From NCBI RefSeq assembly GCF_030816115.1, contig NZ_JAUSXQ010000001.1, positions 3,100,001 through 3,164,000 on the forward strand: DNA of 64,000 nt, read 5' to 3'. The DNA is from Chryseobacterium sp. W4I1. Lineage in GTDB: Bacteria > Bacteroidota > Bacteroidia > Flavobacteriales > Weeksellaceae. The translations under genes were made by a program, and so were the position numbers. Each line of letters opens with the position of its first letter. Within the stretch, counting starts at the first letter, position 1. This document shows, in pieces, positions 45,450-56,445 of this stretch. The notes under the pieces were generated by a model. It did no database searches. It saw nothing but the letters and a program-made list of their open reading frames with translations, and was not told the origin of the DNA.

Positions 45450-46523
45450 TTATAATTCTTCTAATTCTAGATTTAAATATTTTTTTGTTTTGTAATCCTG
45501 CCAGGTTCCGGTGATTTTGTTTCCTTTCAGGTCTGCTTCTATTAAAGCTTTGGGAATCCAGGCTTTTTGTTCTTCACTATGATAATCATCTTCTGTCATA
45601 GATAAATGATCATGTACAAATTCTCCTCGCCAATTGATGAGCTTTTTATTTTTATCATACCAATAGACTGATGAAAAAGATCCGTCTTCATTAATTTCAT
45701 TGATTAAAACTGTAATCGGATATTTTCCGTCAATTTTTCCTTTATAAAGTCTATTACTTATGCCCGGTTTCGAAACTGTCTGTTCAGAACCTGAAAGCAA
45801 ATTTCTGGCATATGCACTCCAATGTTTTTCCAATTCTTTATACGAAAGTATTATTTCATGATTCCCCAAATCATCCAAAGCTCTTGAAGCATGATTGGAG
45901 CACCGTCCTACAACAACCATCAGTTTATCTTTTCCAAAAAAATATTCTAAATACTGTAACGTATTGTCCGTAAAACATTGCTCATAAATATCAATCTGCT
46001 CTGTTTCATCTTCCGAACCGTTTTTGTTAGATTTTAATTCAACAATAAAATCATTAATTCTTTTTCTAACTCTCTGATTAATTAAATTTTCAACTGTTTT
46101 AATTGAATTAGGCTGAAATAAATCCTGAAGATTAATATAATTTCCCGTTCTTAAATCAAAATTCTTCCAATTGGAAAAATTCTCAGAATAAGCTCCTGTA
46201 GCTTCGCCATTAATAGAAACAGTCAAAATATTTTTAGGAGTTTCTAATTTCTCCCAACTGTAAAAATCTATATAATTTGTATAAGAATTTGTAGCAGTAG
46301 AAGCCAGTTTAAAAGGATTTCCTCCGGAATTTGGAATATACTCCAATTCACTTACCTGCAAGAAAGTATTGATTTTATTTTCTACTGAAGGATTTTTTGA
46401 ATAAGAAATCACCGGAAAAACAAAGTCTTCAGATTTTGGCTGCAGATCAGTTATTTTCACATTTTGTTGCTGAGAAAAGCTTAAACCCGAAAGTAACAGG
46501 AAGAATAAAATTTTCGGCTTCAC
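45450..46523 (-). CDS. Secreted protein of unknown function (DUF3298/DUF4163-like)
   Basis: A signal peptide (ending L-S-F-S-Q) and a region with V-S-I-N-G-E-A-T-G-A-Y-S and D-L-R-T-G-N-Y-I-N-L-Q-D-L-F resemble RsiV/PdaC-type DUF3298 proteins, which are periplasmic or surface domains. The length is 357 aa. The start is GTG at 46523, and its G is also the last base of the upstream small gene's TAG, giving tight coupling. Role unknown. Confidence 0.75.
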   Translation of the reverse strand: MKPKILFFLLLSGLSFSQQQNVKITDLQPKSEDFVFPVISYSKNPSVENKINTFLQVSELEYIPNSGGNPFKLASTATNSYTNYIDFYSWEKLETPKNILTVSINGEATGAYSENFSNWKNFDLRTGNYINLQDLFQPNSIKTVENLINQRVRKRINDFIVELKSNKNGSEDETEQIDIYEQCFTDNTLQYLEYFFGKDKLMVVVGRCSNHASRALDDLGNHEIILSYKELEKHWSAYARNLLSGSEQTVSKPGISNRLYKGKIDGKYPITVLINEINEDGSFSSVYWYDKNKKLINWRGEFVHDHLSMTEDDYHSEEQKAWIPKALIEADLKGNKITGTWQDYKTKKYLNLELEEL

Positions 46524-46690
46524 TATTTCGACTTTATATAGATTAAAATCAATTTTGCCACCAAGGTTGAAATTCCCAATATAATAAAGACATTGGAAAG
46601 TTTTTTAGAATTTCTAAATCCCGGTGATGTCGTTTTCTTTAAAAAGATTCCGAAGATGATGAATATAACGGGTAATATAATCTGTAGCAT
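46523..46690 (-). CDS. Small two-helix membrane protein (55 aa)
   Basis: It starts with ATG at 46690, overlapping the TAA stop of HMG-CoA reductase by one base (TAATG). It ends in TAG overlapping the next GTG by one base. The protein has two hydrophobic helices, M-L-Q-I-I-L-P-V-I-F-I-I-F-G-I-F and V-F-I-I-L-G-I-S-T-L-V-A-K-L, joined by a basic loop. Both overlaps strongly support translation. Function unknown. Confidence 0.75.
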   Translation of the reverse strand: MLQIILPVIFIIFGIFLKKTTSPGFRNSKKLSNVFIILGISTLVAKLILIYIKSK

Positions 46691-48018
46691 TATTGACCTC
46701 TTAATCTATTAAACTCGTGGATCACCTCGTGATGACTTACCGTTTTATCTTTAAAATAAGTCACAAAGTGCTGTTTTTCTTCTTCTGTAGCTCCCATCTG
46801 ATTTAAAATATTCAGCAAATGCATTTTCATATGTCCCTTCTGAATTCCCGTTGTAACCAAAGAACGAAGAGCCCCAAAATTCTGGGCAAGTCCTGAAACA
46901 GCCAGAATACTCATCAGCTCCTGTGCAGAAGGTTTTCCTAAAAGAGCCAGAGAGAATTTTACCAGAGGATGAAGATTGGTAAGCCCTCCTACTACACCTA
47001 CCGAAATCGGAAGATCGATCCAGAATCTGAAAATCCCATTATCCGTTGTACAGTGTGTTAAAGATCTGTATTGTCCGTCTCTCGCTGCATAGGCATGCGC
47101 ACAGGCTTCTGTTGCTCTGAAATCATTTCCGGTAGCGATCACTACCGCATCTACTCCATTCATTACTCCTTTGTTATGAGTTGTAGCACGGAAAGGTTCA
47201 ATTTCAGCGATGGTAACAGCCTGTTTGAATTTTGCAGCAAATTCTTCATTGGAAATTCCGCTGTCATCCTTTAAATCATCAATTTTACAGGAAACTTCAG
47301 CTCTTACAATACAATCCGGAGTAAAGTTGGAAAGAATATTCATCACGATCTGAAGTGTACTTTTTTCTTCCTGTGTGAAATCTTCACTCGTTGCAATCTC
47401 CTGCTTCATGGTTTTCCCGAACTGCTCAAGACATGAATTGATAAAATTTGCCCCCATAGAATCTACCGTATCAAAGCTGGCCTTAAGTTGGTAGTAATTC
47501 GGCATTTCAGCAGTTTTGTCAATTAATTTGATATCTAAAATCCCGCCCCCGCGCTTTCTCATGTTGGCCGTAATATCTTCAGTCGCTTCAAACAGTTTTT
47601 TCTTTAAACTGAAATTAAAGAAATGTAAAAGTTTATGAGGTTCTACATTAAATATAAAGTGAGTATGGCCTAGTTTTTCATTGTTGATAATGGTAGTTTT
47701 AAAACCGCCTTTATCGATCCAGAATTTCGCAGCTTTGGAAGCTGCTGCCACTACTGAACTTTCTTCAACAGCCATTGGAAGAGCAAATAATTTTCCATCA
47801 ATCAGGAAATTTGGGGCAATTCCGTAAGGCATATAGAAATTGGAGATGGTATTTTCAGAAAATTCTTCGTGAAGCTTCTGAAGATCAGCATTCCCATTCC
47901 AATATTGTTTTAGTATAGTTTGATATTCTTCGTTTCCTTCAAGGTATTCGTTTACAAGCCAATCGATTTTCCCCTGCTTTGTAAGTTTAGAAAAACCTTC
48001 TACCGGTTTATGATTCAT
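46690..48018 (-). CDS. Hydroxymethylglutaryl-CoA reductase (class II)
   Basis: It interconverts HMG-CoA and mevalonate; in this phylum it fits isoprenoid synthesis through the mevalonate route. The sequence shows the class II (Pseudomonas-like) pattern, with M-A-V-E-E-S-S-V-V-A-A (catalytic Glu) near residue 85, the catalytic Lys region, and V-V-G-G-L-T-N-L-H-P-L. There are no membrane helices, unlike eukaryotic enzymes. ATG 48018 starts M-N-H-K-P-V-E-G-F-S-K-L; the upstream start at 48147 adds a stretch with no family match. Length 442 aa. First gene of a four-gene operon. Confidence 0.93.
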   Translation of the reverse strand: MNHKPVEGFSKLTKQGKIDWLVNEYLEGNEEYQTILKQYWNGNADLQKLHEEFSENTISNFYMPYGIAPNFLIDGKLFALPMAVEESSVVAAASKAAKFWIDKGGFKTTIINNEKLGHTHFIFNVEPHKLLHFFNFSLKKKLFEATEDITANMRKRGGGILDIKLIDKTAEMPNYYQLKASFDTVDSMGANFINSCLEQFGKTMKQEIATSEDFTQEEKSTLQIVMNILSNFTPDCIVRAEVSCKIDDLKDDSGISNEEFAAKFKQAVTIAEIEPFRATTHNKGVMNGVDAVVIATGNDFRATEACAHAYAARDGQYRSLTHCTTDNGIFRFWIDLPISVGVVGGLTNLHPLVKFSLALLGKPSAQELMSILAVSGLAQNFGALRSLVTTGIQKGHMKMHLLNILNQMGATEEEKQHFVTYFKDKTVSHHEVIHEFNRLRGQ

Positions 48019-48133
48019 ATGGATTTGTTTATTTTTTACGTAACCGTTGTTTACAATTTCACGTATAAATTTAATATGCGTAAAGATAGTAATTTTGTAA
48101 ATCACCATTGTTGATAACTTCCATCGAAAAATA

Positions 48134-48164
48134 TTGTTATTTATCAATTTTGGAACTACTTTTG
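48134..48164 (+). promoter_or_regulatory. Promoter of the radical SAM gene
   Basis: TTG at 48134-48136, 20 bases, TACTTTTG at 48157-48164. About 40 bases upstream of the ATG at 48205. Confidence 0.6.
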
Positions 48165-48204
48165 AATAAAGTTTAGATACAAATTATAACATCTTTCAAA
48201 AAGT

Positions 48205-49464
48205 ATGAATTTTGAACGCCTTAAAGAAAAACTTGAAATCCTTGCCGATGCAGCGAAATATGATGTTTCCTGCTCATCAAGCGGAGGGACAAGAAAGAAT
48301 AAAAAAGGCGCTTTAGGAGATAGCTCCGCAAGCGGGATTTGCCATACCTATACGGAAGACGGACGGTGTGTTTCCCTGCTTAAAATTCTTCTCACGAATC
48401 ATTGCATCTATGATTGTGCTTATTGTGTATCCAGAAGCTCAAACGATATTAAAAGAGCGGCTTTTACAGTGGAAGAAGTGGTTGACCTGACCATTAATTT
48501 TTACCGTAGGAATTATATTGAAGGACTTTTTCTGAGCTCCGGTATATTCAAAAATGCTGATACTACGATGGAGCGCCTGGTAAGAGTCGCAAAAAAATTA
48601 CGTCTGGAAGAAAATTTCAATGGTTATATCCATCTGAAATCTATTCCGGGTGCGAGTGATGAGCTGATGCAGGAAGCTGCTTTATATGCGGACAGACTCT
48701 CTATTAACCTTGAAATTCCTACGGAAAGCGGATTAAAATTATTGGCTCCGGAAAAAAACCGCCAAGATATGCTGAATCCCATGAAATATATCCAGAATGG
48801 GATTGCTCAATACAAAGACGAAAAGAAAATTTTCAGAAAAGTTCCCAAATTTGCACCTGCAGGACAATCTACGCAGATGATTGTTGGAGCAACCAATGAA
48901 AATGATTTACAGATCATCAAAGTGGCAGATCATTTTTATAAGAATTTCAATCTGAAAAGAGTTTATTATTCCGGCTATGTACCTGTTTTAGAAGACAAAA
49001 GACTTCCTTCTCTGACGACGGAAGTTCCGATGCTCCGTGAAAATCGTTTGTACCAGTCAGACTGGTTGATGAGATTTTACGGATTTAAGGCAGAAGAAAT
49101 TCTGGATCCCACGATGCCTTTTCTGGATCTTGAAGTAGATCCTAAATTGAGCTGGGCTTTAAGACATTTGCATCAATTTCCTGTCAATTTGCAAACTGCC
49201 GACTATCAGATGATTTTAAGGATTCCGGGAATTGGAGTGAAAACTGCACAGAAGATCGTTCAGGCACGCCGTTTCCAGATTTTAAATATGGATCATCTGA
49301 AAAAGCTGGGAGCCGCTGTTAACCGGGCAAAATATTTTATTGATTTCAATGCAGGAAATGCTTATCTGAAATATTTAACGGATATCAATTTAAGGAAACT
49401 ACTTGTAGGTGGAAGCTCTTCTAAGTTTCACAATCAGTTTTCACAGCAGCTGAGTTTGTTTTGA
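48205..49464 (+). CDS. Radical SAM protein of putative DNA modification/repair type
   Basis: The radical SAM cluster motif is C67-I-Y-D-C71-A-Y-C74. The N terminus has Y-D-V-S-C-S-S-S-G-G-T-R, distinctive of the TIGR03916 family. The C-terminal part carries a helix-hairpin-helix (I-P-G-I-G-V-K-T-A-Q-K-I-V near residue 340), a DNA-binding motif. A protein of the DUF4130 (TIGR03915) family follows 108 bases later. These two are known to occur together and are annotated as putative DNA repair, but no substrate is established. Length 419 aa. Confidence 0.88.
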   Translation: MNFERLKEKLEILADAAKYDVSCSSSGGTRKNKKGALGDSSASGICHTYTEDGRCVSLLKILLTNHCIYDCAYCVSRSSNDIKRAAFTVEEVVDLTINFYRRNYIEGLFLSSGIFKNADTTMERLVRVAKKLRLEENFNGYIHLKSIPGASDELMQEAALYADRLSINLEIPTESGLKLLAPEKNRQDMLNPMKYIQNGIAQYKDEKKIFRKVPKFAPAGQSTQMIVGATNENDLQIIKVADHFYKNFNLKRVYYSGYVPVLEDKRLPSLTTEVPMLRENRLYQSDWLMRFYGFKAEEILDPTMPFLDLEVDPKLSWALRHLHQFPVNLQTADYQMILRIPGIGVKTAQKIVQARRFQILNMDHLKKLGAAVNRAKYFIDFNAGNAYLKYLTDINLRKLLVGGSSSKFHNQFSQQLSLF

Positions 49465-49531
49465 TTTAAAACACAATTGCGCAAATGTTCAGGAACTTTA
49501 CTAATCATATAACTGAAATATCAAATCAATT

Positions 49532-49572
49532 CACTCTAAAACTCCAAAAACCCTATAACTCTCTAACTCAAC
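49532..49572 (+). repeat. Copy of intergenic repeat ending at the DUF4130 start
   Basis: CACTCTAAAACTCC ... CTCTCTAACTCAAC runs to the base before ATG 49573. Its complement resembles the arms at 35104-35198. The proximity to the start codon suggests it contributes the leader. Confidence 0.5.
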
Positions 49573-50331
49573 ATGACCACCCTACTGTATGACGGAAGTT
49601 TCGACGGACTTTTAACTGCTGTATTTGAAGTTTTTGAATACCGCTACAAAGATGTAGAAATTGTGAGCAAAGAAAGATTGTATCAGGAAAATATTTTTGC
49701 AGAAGTACATGAGGTCATTACTCAAAATGACAAAGCTGAACGGGTTTTAAACAAACTGGAACAGAATATCGGAAAGTCAGGAGTTCATGAGCTCTTAAAA
49801 GTTTTCTTGTCAGAAAATCCTGAACTGGAACATCTTATTTTATCTGCCGTTCAACAATCAGTTAAGCATCCTGATGAAAATATTCTGCAAAATTACGCAG
49901 ACAGTAATATTTTAAAAATTTCAAAGATCTGCAAATCCGTAAGCAGGGAAAGACACAGAATGACCGCTTTCGTTAGGTTTGAAAAGATGCAGGACGGCGT
50001 TTTCTTTGCAAAAATAGATCCTGATTTCAATGTTCTTCCGCTTATCCGTAAACATTTTAAAGACCGTTATCAGGATCAGAAGTGGATGATCTATGATTTA
50101 AGAAGGAATTACGGAATTTTATATGATCTGGAAGAATCAGACTTTTTTTATCCTGAAGAAAAGCTGGACCTTTATAAATATGAGCAAAAGTTCCATAATG
50201 AGGAACAGAATTACCAAACGCTATGGCAACGCTACTTTACGAAGACCAATATTGTTGAAAGAAAGAATTTAAAACTGCATGTTCAGCATGTTCCGAAGAG
50301 ATACTGGAAGTACTTGACAGAGAAATGGTGA
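49573..50331 (+). CDS. DUF4130 protein, partner of the radical SAM gene
   Basis: The 252-aa soluble protein begins T-T-L-L-Y-D-G-S-F-D-G-L-L-T-A, the typical DUF4130 start. It includes R-H-R-M-T-A-F-V-R-F near residue 130 and W-M-I-Y-D-L-R-R-N-Y-G near 180. The family is distantly related to uracil-DNA glycosylase-type proteins by its DNA-repair context. Together with the radical SAM protein it probably forms a two-step DNA lesion or modification system; that is inference from pairing. Confidence 0.85.
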   Translation: MTTLLYDGSFDGLLTAVFEVFEYRYKDVEIVSKERLYQENIFAEVHEVITQNDKAERVLNKLEQNIGKSGVHELLKVFLSENPELEHLILSAVQQSVKHPDENILQNYADSNILKISKICKSVSRERHRMTAFVRFEKMQDGVFFAKIDPDFNVLPLIRKHFKDRYQDQKWMIYDLRRNYGILYDLEESDFFYPEEKLDLYKYEQKFHNEEQNYQTLWQRYFTKTNIVERKNLKLHVQHVPKRYWKYLTEKW

Positions 50332-50410
50332 TTTGAAAATGATAAACCCCGTTATTTTCTCGCTGACTGAACAGATGACGCAGATTTTTAATCTTAAATA
50401 ATAACACAAA

Positions 50411-50438
50411 CATCTGTGTAAATTTGTATCATCTGTGG
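50411..50438 (-). repeat. Copy of the CCACAG-type degenerate repeat
   Basis: On the minus strand it reads CCACAG...ACACAGATG. It shares 22 of 28 positions with 57508-57535. Confidence 0.5.
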
Positions 50439-50702
50439 TAATAAAATATTGACTTTTCACAAACATACATTAGCACTGCTTTTTACTCTAGCACATTGAG
50501 CGCACGACACAGATTTCTTTAGATTGTTAATACATCTACGATCTTTTTGAGAAAATATTTTGACATAATACAGTCTTAATGTAAATGCTGCAGAAACGAA
50601 AACGGCGAGGTATTTTTTTAAACCTACAAATTTTAGAAGCTTTTAATTATTTTATATTCAAAACTCTTCTCAACTTACTGCCATTATCTGAACTTGTTTT
50701 TG

Positions 50703-50710
50703 TAAATTTG
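50703..50710 (+). promoter_or_regulatory. -7 box before pfkA
   Basis: TAAATTTG lies 20 bases before ATG 50731. The -33 position lacks a clear TTG. Confidence 0.45.
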
Positions 50711-50730
50711 TGTTCGAAATTTTTTACTAG

Positions 50731-52750
<2,020 letters not shown>

Positions 52751-52781
52751 TCAGTAATGAGCAATCCGCAATAAATAATGA

Positions 52782-52807
52782 AACCTTCCCAGCTGGAAGG
52801 TTTTTTT
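52782..52807 (+). terminator. Terminator of pfkA-gapA
   Basis: AACCTTCC/GGAAGGTT stem followed by seven T. Confidence 0.88.
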
Positions 52808-52864
52808 GTTTGAATTTAAATCAGCAGTCACAACTGATTCCAACCTGTAGTTTTAACTAAATAA

Positions 52865-53755
52865 TTAGAATATTTTATACCCAAACCCGATTCCCAGCCA
52901 AGGTTTTTTGTTGTGATTCCATATTTCTGCATCTTGACCAATAGCATAGTCGAAACCCAAAAATGCACCTAAATTGATACTATTATAAGAGTAAGTAAAT
53001 CCTATCGCTATAGATCCTAATCCTTTTGTAAATTCTGAATCATCAAGAATCGGAGAATCTGATAAATCTGTATTCGTTTTATTTAGCTTTACCGAAGATG
53101 CTCCCAATAAAATCCCTCCCGTCACTTTCCAGGTATTCTCTCTGATTCCTACCTCTTTCTGATATAAATAAGCTGTCTTACCTATTGAATATCCTACAAA
53201 AAGATTTCCATTAATTCCTGTAGAAAAATCCTCTTTCAAACCATTTTTCCCTTTGAAACGATATTTGAACGGAACAGTAATTCCATTTACAGTCCAGCTT
53301 CTTGTTTTTAACCTGATCGTTCTCCGGTTTTCCAATTTGTAAAAGTAGACAGTATCTTTATTATACCTTGACAAAAATGGATTAACAATTAATCTATCTT
53401 TTGAAGCAGCAACCATTGCATTCGTAATGCCCTCTAATTTCACATCAACAGTTTGTGTCTTGGTTAAGGTTTTAAAGAAATCTTCATTGACATCTACTTC
53501 CCTCACTACATCTACTTCTTTACCCGAAATATTTTCTTTCTGTATCAACTTAATTTTAGTACCTATCTCATAATCTTTAATGAGTTCCTTTTTTTCACTT
53601 TCACTCAATTGATCATACTTCACAATTACTTCTTTTTTTAATGTATAATCATAAATAGGATAACTGGGAATGATGTAATGCTTCTTAAATTCTTCTTGTC
53701 CAAAAACCATTCCTGCCCATCCCAGCAGAAATAGTATTAATACATTTGTTTTCAT
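52865..53755 (-). CDS. Envelope protein with C-terminal barrel-like strands (296 aa)
   Basis: A signal peptide (ending V-F-G-Q) from ATG 53755 is followed by a charged region of about 130 residues (E, K, D, V) and then strands such as L-F-V-G-Y-S-I-G, G-S-I-A-I-G-F-T-Y-S-Y and a terminal L-G-I-G-F-G-Y-K-I-F. The C-terminal Phe suggests outer-membrane insertion. No family recognised. A start at 53782 would precede the signal peptide by nine residues and is less likely. Confidence 0.65.
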   Translation of the reverse strand: MKTNVLILFLLGWAGMVFGQEEFKKHYIIPSYPIYDYTLKKEVIVKYDQLSESEKKELIKDYEIGTKIKLIQKENISGKEVDVVREVDVNEDFFKTLTKTQTVDVKLEGITNAMVAASKDRLIVNPFLSRYNKDTVYFYKLENRRTIRLKTRSWTVNGITVPFKYRFKGKNGLKEDFSTGINGNLFVGYSIGKTAYLYQKEVGIRENTWKVTGGILLGASSVKLNKTNTDLSDSPILDDSEFTKGLGSIAIGFTYSYNSINLGAFLGFDYAIGQDAEIWNHNKKPWLGIGFGYKIF

Positions 53756-53851
53756 GGCTATTAATTTTCCACAAAGTTTCAAATTTCATGAATACAAGTA
53801 AATTACCCGTTCGGGTGATATTTAAAGATAGAAGGTGTAAAATAGGCAAAG

Positions 53852-53880
53852 AAAAAGCCTCTACAGCAAAGAGAGGCTAT
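53852..53880 (-). terminator. Hairpin, minus-strand terminator-like
   Basis: AGCCTCT/AGAGGCT stem (53856-53862 with 53872-53878) followed on the minus strand by TTTTTC. The only candidate served is the tiny frame at 53880-53939. Confidence 0.5.
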
Positions 53881-53939
53881 TAGTTTATCATTTTCAAACA
53901 ACTAAAAAGAAAAGAGTAAACTGTTTTTATAACATTCAT
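53880..53939 (-). CDS. Very short frame (19 aa) before a terminator, weak
   Basis: ATG at 53939 and TAA at 53880-53882, with the terminator hairpin starting two bases later. The peptide is hydrophobic (V-Y-S-F-L-F-S-C-L). Length and lack of a clear promoter make this doubtful. Confidence 0.2.
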   Translation of the reverse strand: MNVIKTVYSFLFSCLKMIN

Positions 53940-54184
53940 TTAAGTAACTTCAAATTAAAACTATCCGTAAAGACAGTTCATCTATTTATTCTTTTGGTAG
54001 TTGATGTTTTATCTAATCAATATAAACTTAAAAAAATTAAATCATTAAATAAAACGAACAGAATAAATTGAGTTTCCTTGGTTATTAGTTACTACAAAGT
54101 TTAGAATTTTATCAAAGTAAAAAAATCCCCCTTTTGTGGTATTTTGCAAGTATTTTCATTATTTTAGCGTAAAACTATATATTC

Positions 54185-54958
54185 ATGGAAAATTCGGAAA
54201 AAAAGCACCCTCTGATTGAGGTATGGAATACATATCCGGGTACCAGAAGAGACAGAAAGATTCTGGATAAGCCTCCAGTGGAACGTATTATCAGTGAGAT
54301 GTTTGCTATTGGTGAATTTTACTATTATGCCCTGAATCTTACCAACAGTACTCTTTCGCACCATCACGAAAACATTCTTAAGCTTCATGGTCTCTCAACT
54401 TATCCCGAGAATTTAAAAGATGTCATTGATCTTACTCATCCTGATGATATTGAATTTGTCATGAAAGCGGAACAGACCCTTATTGACAAAATGACTGAAA
54501 TAGGGCAGGAAAATCAACTTTATATTAAATGCAGCTATTGCTTCAGGATGAAAACCGCAGAAGGAAATTATGAACTGTTCCATCACCAGTCTGTGATCAC
54601 CATGGAGGATGAGACGGGCATTCCTATACAGGCTTTAAACATTCATACCAATATCCATCACATCACAAAAGAAAATCCTTATACCGTTCTGGTTTCCGGG
54701 ATTGGTTCCAGAAATGATTTTCATCAGATAAAGCTGGGCAGCTTTTCTAAGCACGAGAACTTTTCAGAACATTTAACAAAAAGAGAAATGGAAGTCCTTG
54801 CCTTAATTACCAAAGGCTATTCCGGACCGGAAATAGCCCAGGCAATGATCCTGTCTGAACACACCGTACGCACTCACCGAAAAAATATTTTAAGAAAAAC
54901 AGATTCCAGAAACTGCAAGGAACTTGTAAAAAAAGCTTTTGAAAGAGGACTCATTTAG
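54185..54958 (+). CDS. LuxR-type transcriptional regulator with PAS-like domain
   Basis: The C-terminal 65 residues are a LuxR helix-turn-helix (L-T-K-R-E-M-E-V-L-A-L-I-T-K-G-Y-S-G-P-E-I-A, then S-E-H-T-V-R-T-H-R). The N-terminal 180 residues have a PAS-like look: Y-Y-Y-A-L-N-L-T-N-S and L-T-H-P-D-D-I-E-F, with a PAC-like part. No receiver domain is present, so it probably senses a ligand directly. Length 257 aa. No clear target is adjacent; an MpaB-like gene lies 88 bases downstream. Confidence 0.88.
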   Translation: MENSEKKHPLIEVWNTYPGTRRDRKILDKPPVERIISEMFAIGEFYYYALNLTNSTLSHHHENILKLHGLSTYPENLKDVIDLTHPDDIEFVMKAEQTLIDKMTEIGQENQLYIKCSYCFRMKTAEGNYELFHHQSVITMEDETGIPIQALNIHTNIHHITKENPYTVLVSGIGSRNDFHQIKLGSFSKHENFSEHLTKREMEVLALITKGYSGPEIAQAMILSEHTVRTHRKNILRKTDSRNCKELVKKAFERGLI

Positions 54959-55046
54959 TGTCTTTGGTTCCTGATAACAAAACCGTGAACGAGACTGATA
55001 AATCTCACCAATCAATTTCGGTTCAAAACTTGTATTTTTATATACA

Positions 55047-56243
55047 ATGGAAGGAATTACTGTACATCCCCGTTTTAAAGATTCACCCCACTTCAAAGAT
55101 TTCTGGGAAAAGGGTAATGGAAAACTACTGATCGATTTTTCAGGAGCTGAAGTGAGCTTTAAAGACTTTGACCAATTTTCACATTATTTTTATCATGTTG
55201 ACGAAACCGGTGATGAAGTGGTAAAGGACGTTTATTGGGTAAAAAAATTCAAAGAAGCTTCTGCAGATATCGAACATTACATACGAAATGGCGTTTCCGA
55301 AAAAGACAATATACCCGAAAGTGTAAAAAAGCTTTTCGGCCAGACACAACAAATTCCGGAATGGCTTGATTACAATCTTTTGAAAAGTGGCGTAGAACTA
55401 TGCATGCGAAGCAATCTCGATTCGCTGATCTCATTACGGGATTATTGCCTGATCGGAGGTTATGATTATGCTTACCTCAACAAACCTCTCACTGCCACAG
55501 AAGCACTGAAAAAAGGAGCAGTAAAACGTCTTTCAGAAACACTGGATTTTTGGGTAAATGTAACGCGTTATGATGCCTTGGAAGTCCATGCCAAGGGTTA
55601 TGAATTTGCTATAAAGACCCGCCTGATTCATTCTTACGCCAGACTTTCCATAAAGAAATATTATAAACAATGGGATACTGAAAACTGGGGTGAACCGATC
55701 AATTCCTGGGATATGATGGCCACCTATATTGGGTTCAGCCTTGTGTTTCTTCACAGTCTTCAAAAACTGGGAAATACTTTTTCTAAGGAAGAAGAAGATG
55801 GAATTTTTCATTTGTGGAAATATGTAGGATATCTGCTGGGAATTCCCGAACGTCTTCTTCCGGACAACAAAAAGCAGGCAACGGAATATTTTTATTTATG
55901 GACTTCCATGCAACCGCCTTCGGATAAAGATTCTATTCTTCTGGCTCATTCTTTATTGAATGAATCTCTGGAAAATCCTATTTTAAAATATAAATTCCAA
56001 AGAACCAATCTCAGGTATCTCCACATCTGCTGTACATGGTTTCTCCTTGATGATGAAGTTTGCAAAAGGCTTCAGATTCCTGATGTTCCGAACAGAAATC
56101 TGTTTCCAAAAACAAAGATCCTGATTAACAAAATATATGATAAGATAGTAAGCCGTGATGCCAGAATAAAGAAAGGTAATAAAGATCAGATGAAAGTATT
56201 GAAAGACTATCTGGAAATTACAAAAAATTCAAATTTCCATTAA
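55047..56243 (+). CDS. MpaB-like oxygenase (DUF2236)
   Basis: The 398-aa helical protein has L-R-D-Y-C-L-I-G-G-Y-D-Y-A-Y-L-N near residue 130. It also has T-E-A-L-K-K-G-A-V-K-R-L-S-E-T and K-T-R-L-I-H-S-Y-A-R-L near 190-200, matching the MpaB/latex-clearing oxygenase family that binds haem. There is no signal peptide. The substrate is unknown. It may share a transcript with the LuxR gene, 88 bases upstream. Confidence 0.78.
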   Translation: MEGITVHPRFKDSPHFKDFWEKGNGKLLIDFSGAEVSFKDFDQFSHYFYHVDETGDEVVKDVYWVKKFKEASADIEHYIRNGVSEKDNIPESVKKLFGQTQQIPEWLDYNLLKSGVELCMRSNLDSLISLRDYCLIGGYDYAYLNKPLTATEALKKGAVKRLSETLDFWVNVTRYDALEVHAKGYEFAIKTRLIHSYARLSIKKYYKQWDTENWGEPINSWDMMATYIGFSLVFLHSLQKLGNTFSKEEEDGIFHLWKYVGYLLGIPERLLPDNKKQATEYFYLWTSMQPPSDKDSILLAHSLLNESLENPILKYKFQRTNLRYLHICCTWFLLDDEVCKRLQIPDVPNRNLFPKTKILINKIYDKIVSRDARIKKGNKDQMKVLKDYLEITKNSNFH

Positions 56244-56418
56244 AGAAAAGCGGAAAAGTATCTACATTAAAAGATAAAAAATATTCTTTATGTTTTGAAT
56301 CATAAAATTCTGCATCCTGTTCGTAATGAATGATATCAGCTTTCAAATTTTATTATTTTTTAACTTAAAAAATAGTTTTCCACTCTAAATAATATTAGCT
56401 TTTGATGTTTAAATTATG

Positions 56419-56426
56419 TATTTTTG
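56419..56426 (+). promoter_or_regulatory. -7 box before recA
   Basis: TATTTTTG, 19 bases upstream of ATG 56446. No TTG at standard spacing and no recognisable SOS box. Confidence 0.4.
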
Positions 56427-56445
56427 AGAAATTATTTTAATAGAG

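Larger units (their letters stand above)
50332..50730. other. Intergenic region with repeat remnant
   Basis: No gene supported. It contains a CATCTGTG...ATCATCTGTGG repeat (50411-50438) and a related segment ACAGATGACGCAGATTTTTA at 50371-50390, plus the -7 box of pfkA. Confidence 0.55.
53756..54184. other. Intergenic region, divergent
   Basis: It separates the minus-strand envelope gene from the plus-strand LuxR gene. It holds the hairpin at 53852-53880 and a minus-strand 19-codon frame ending directly at that hairpin. I see no other feature, and no clear LuxR promoter box. Confidence 0.5.
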
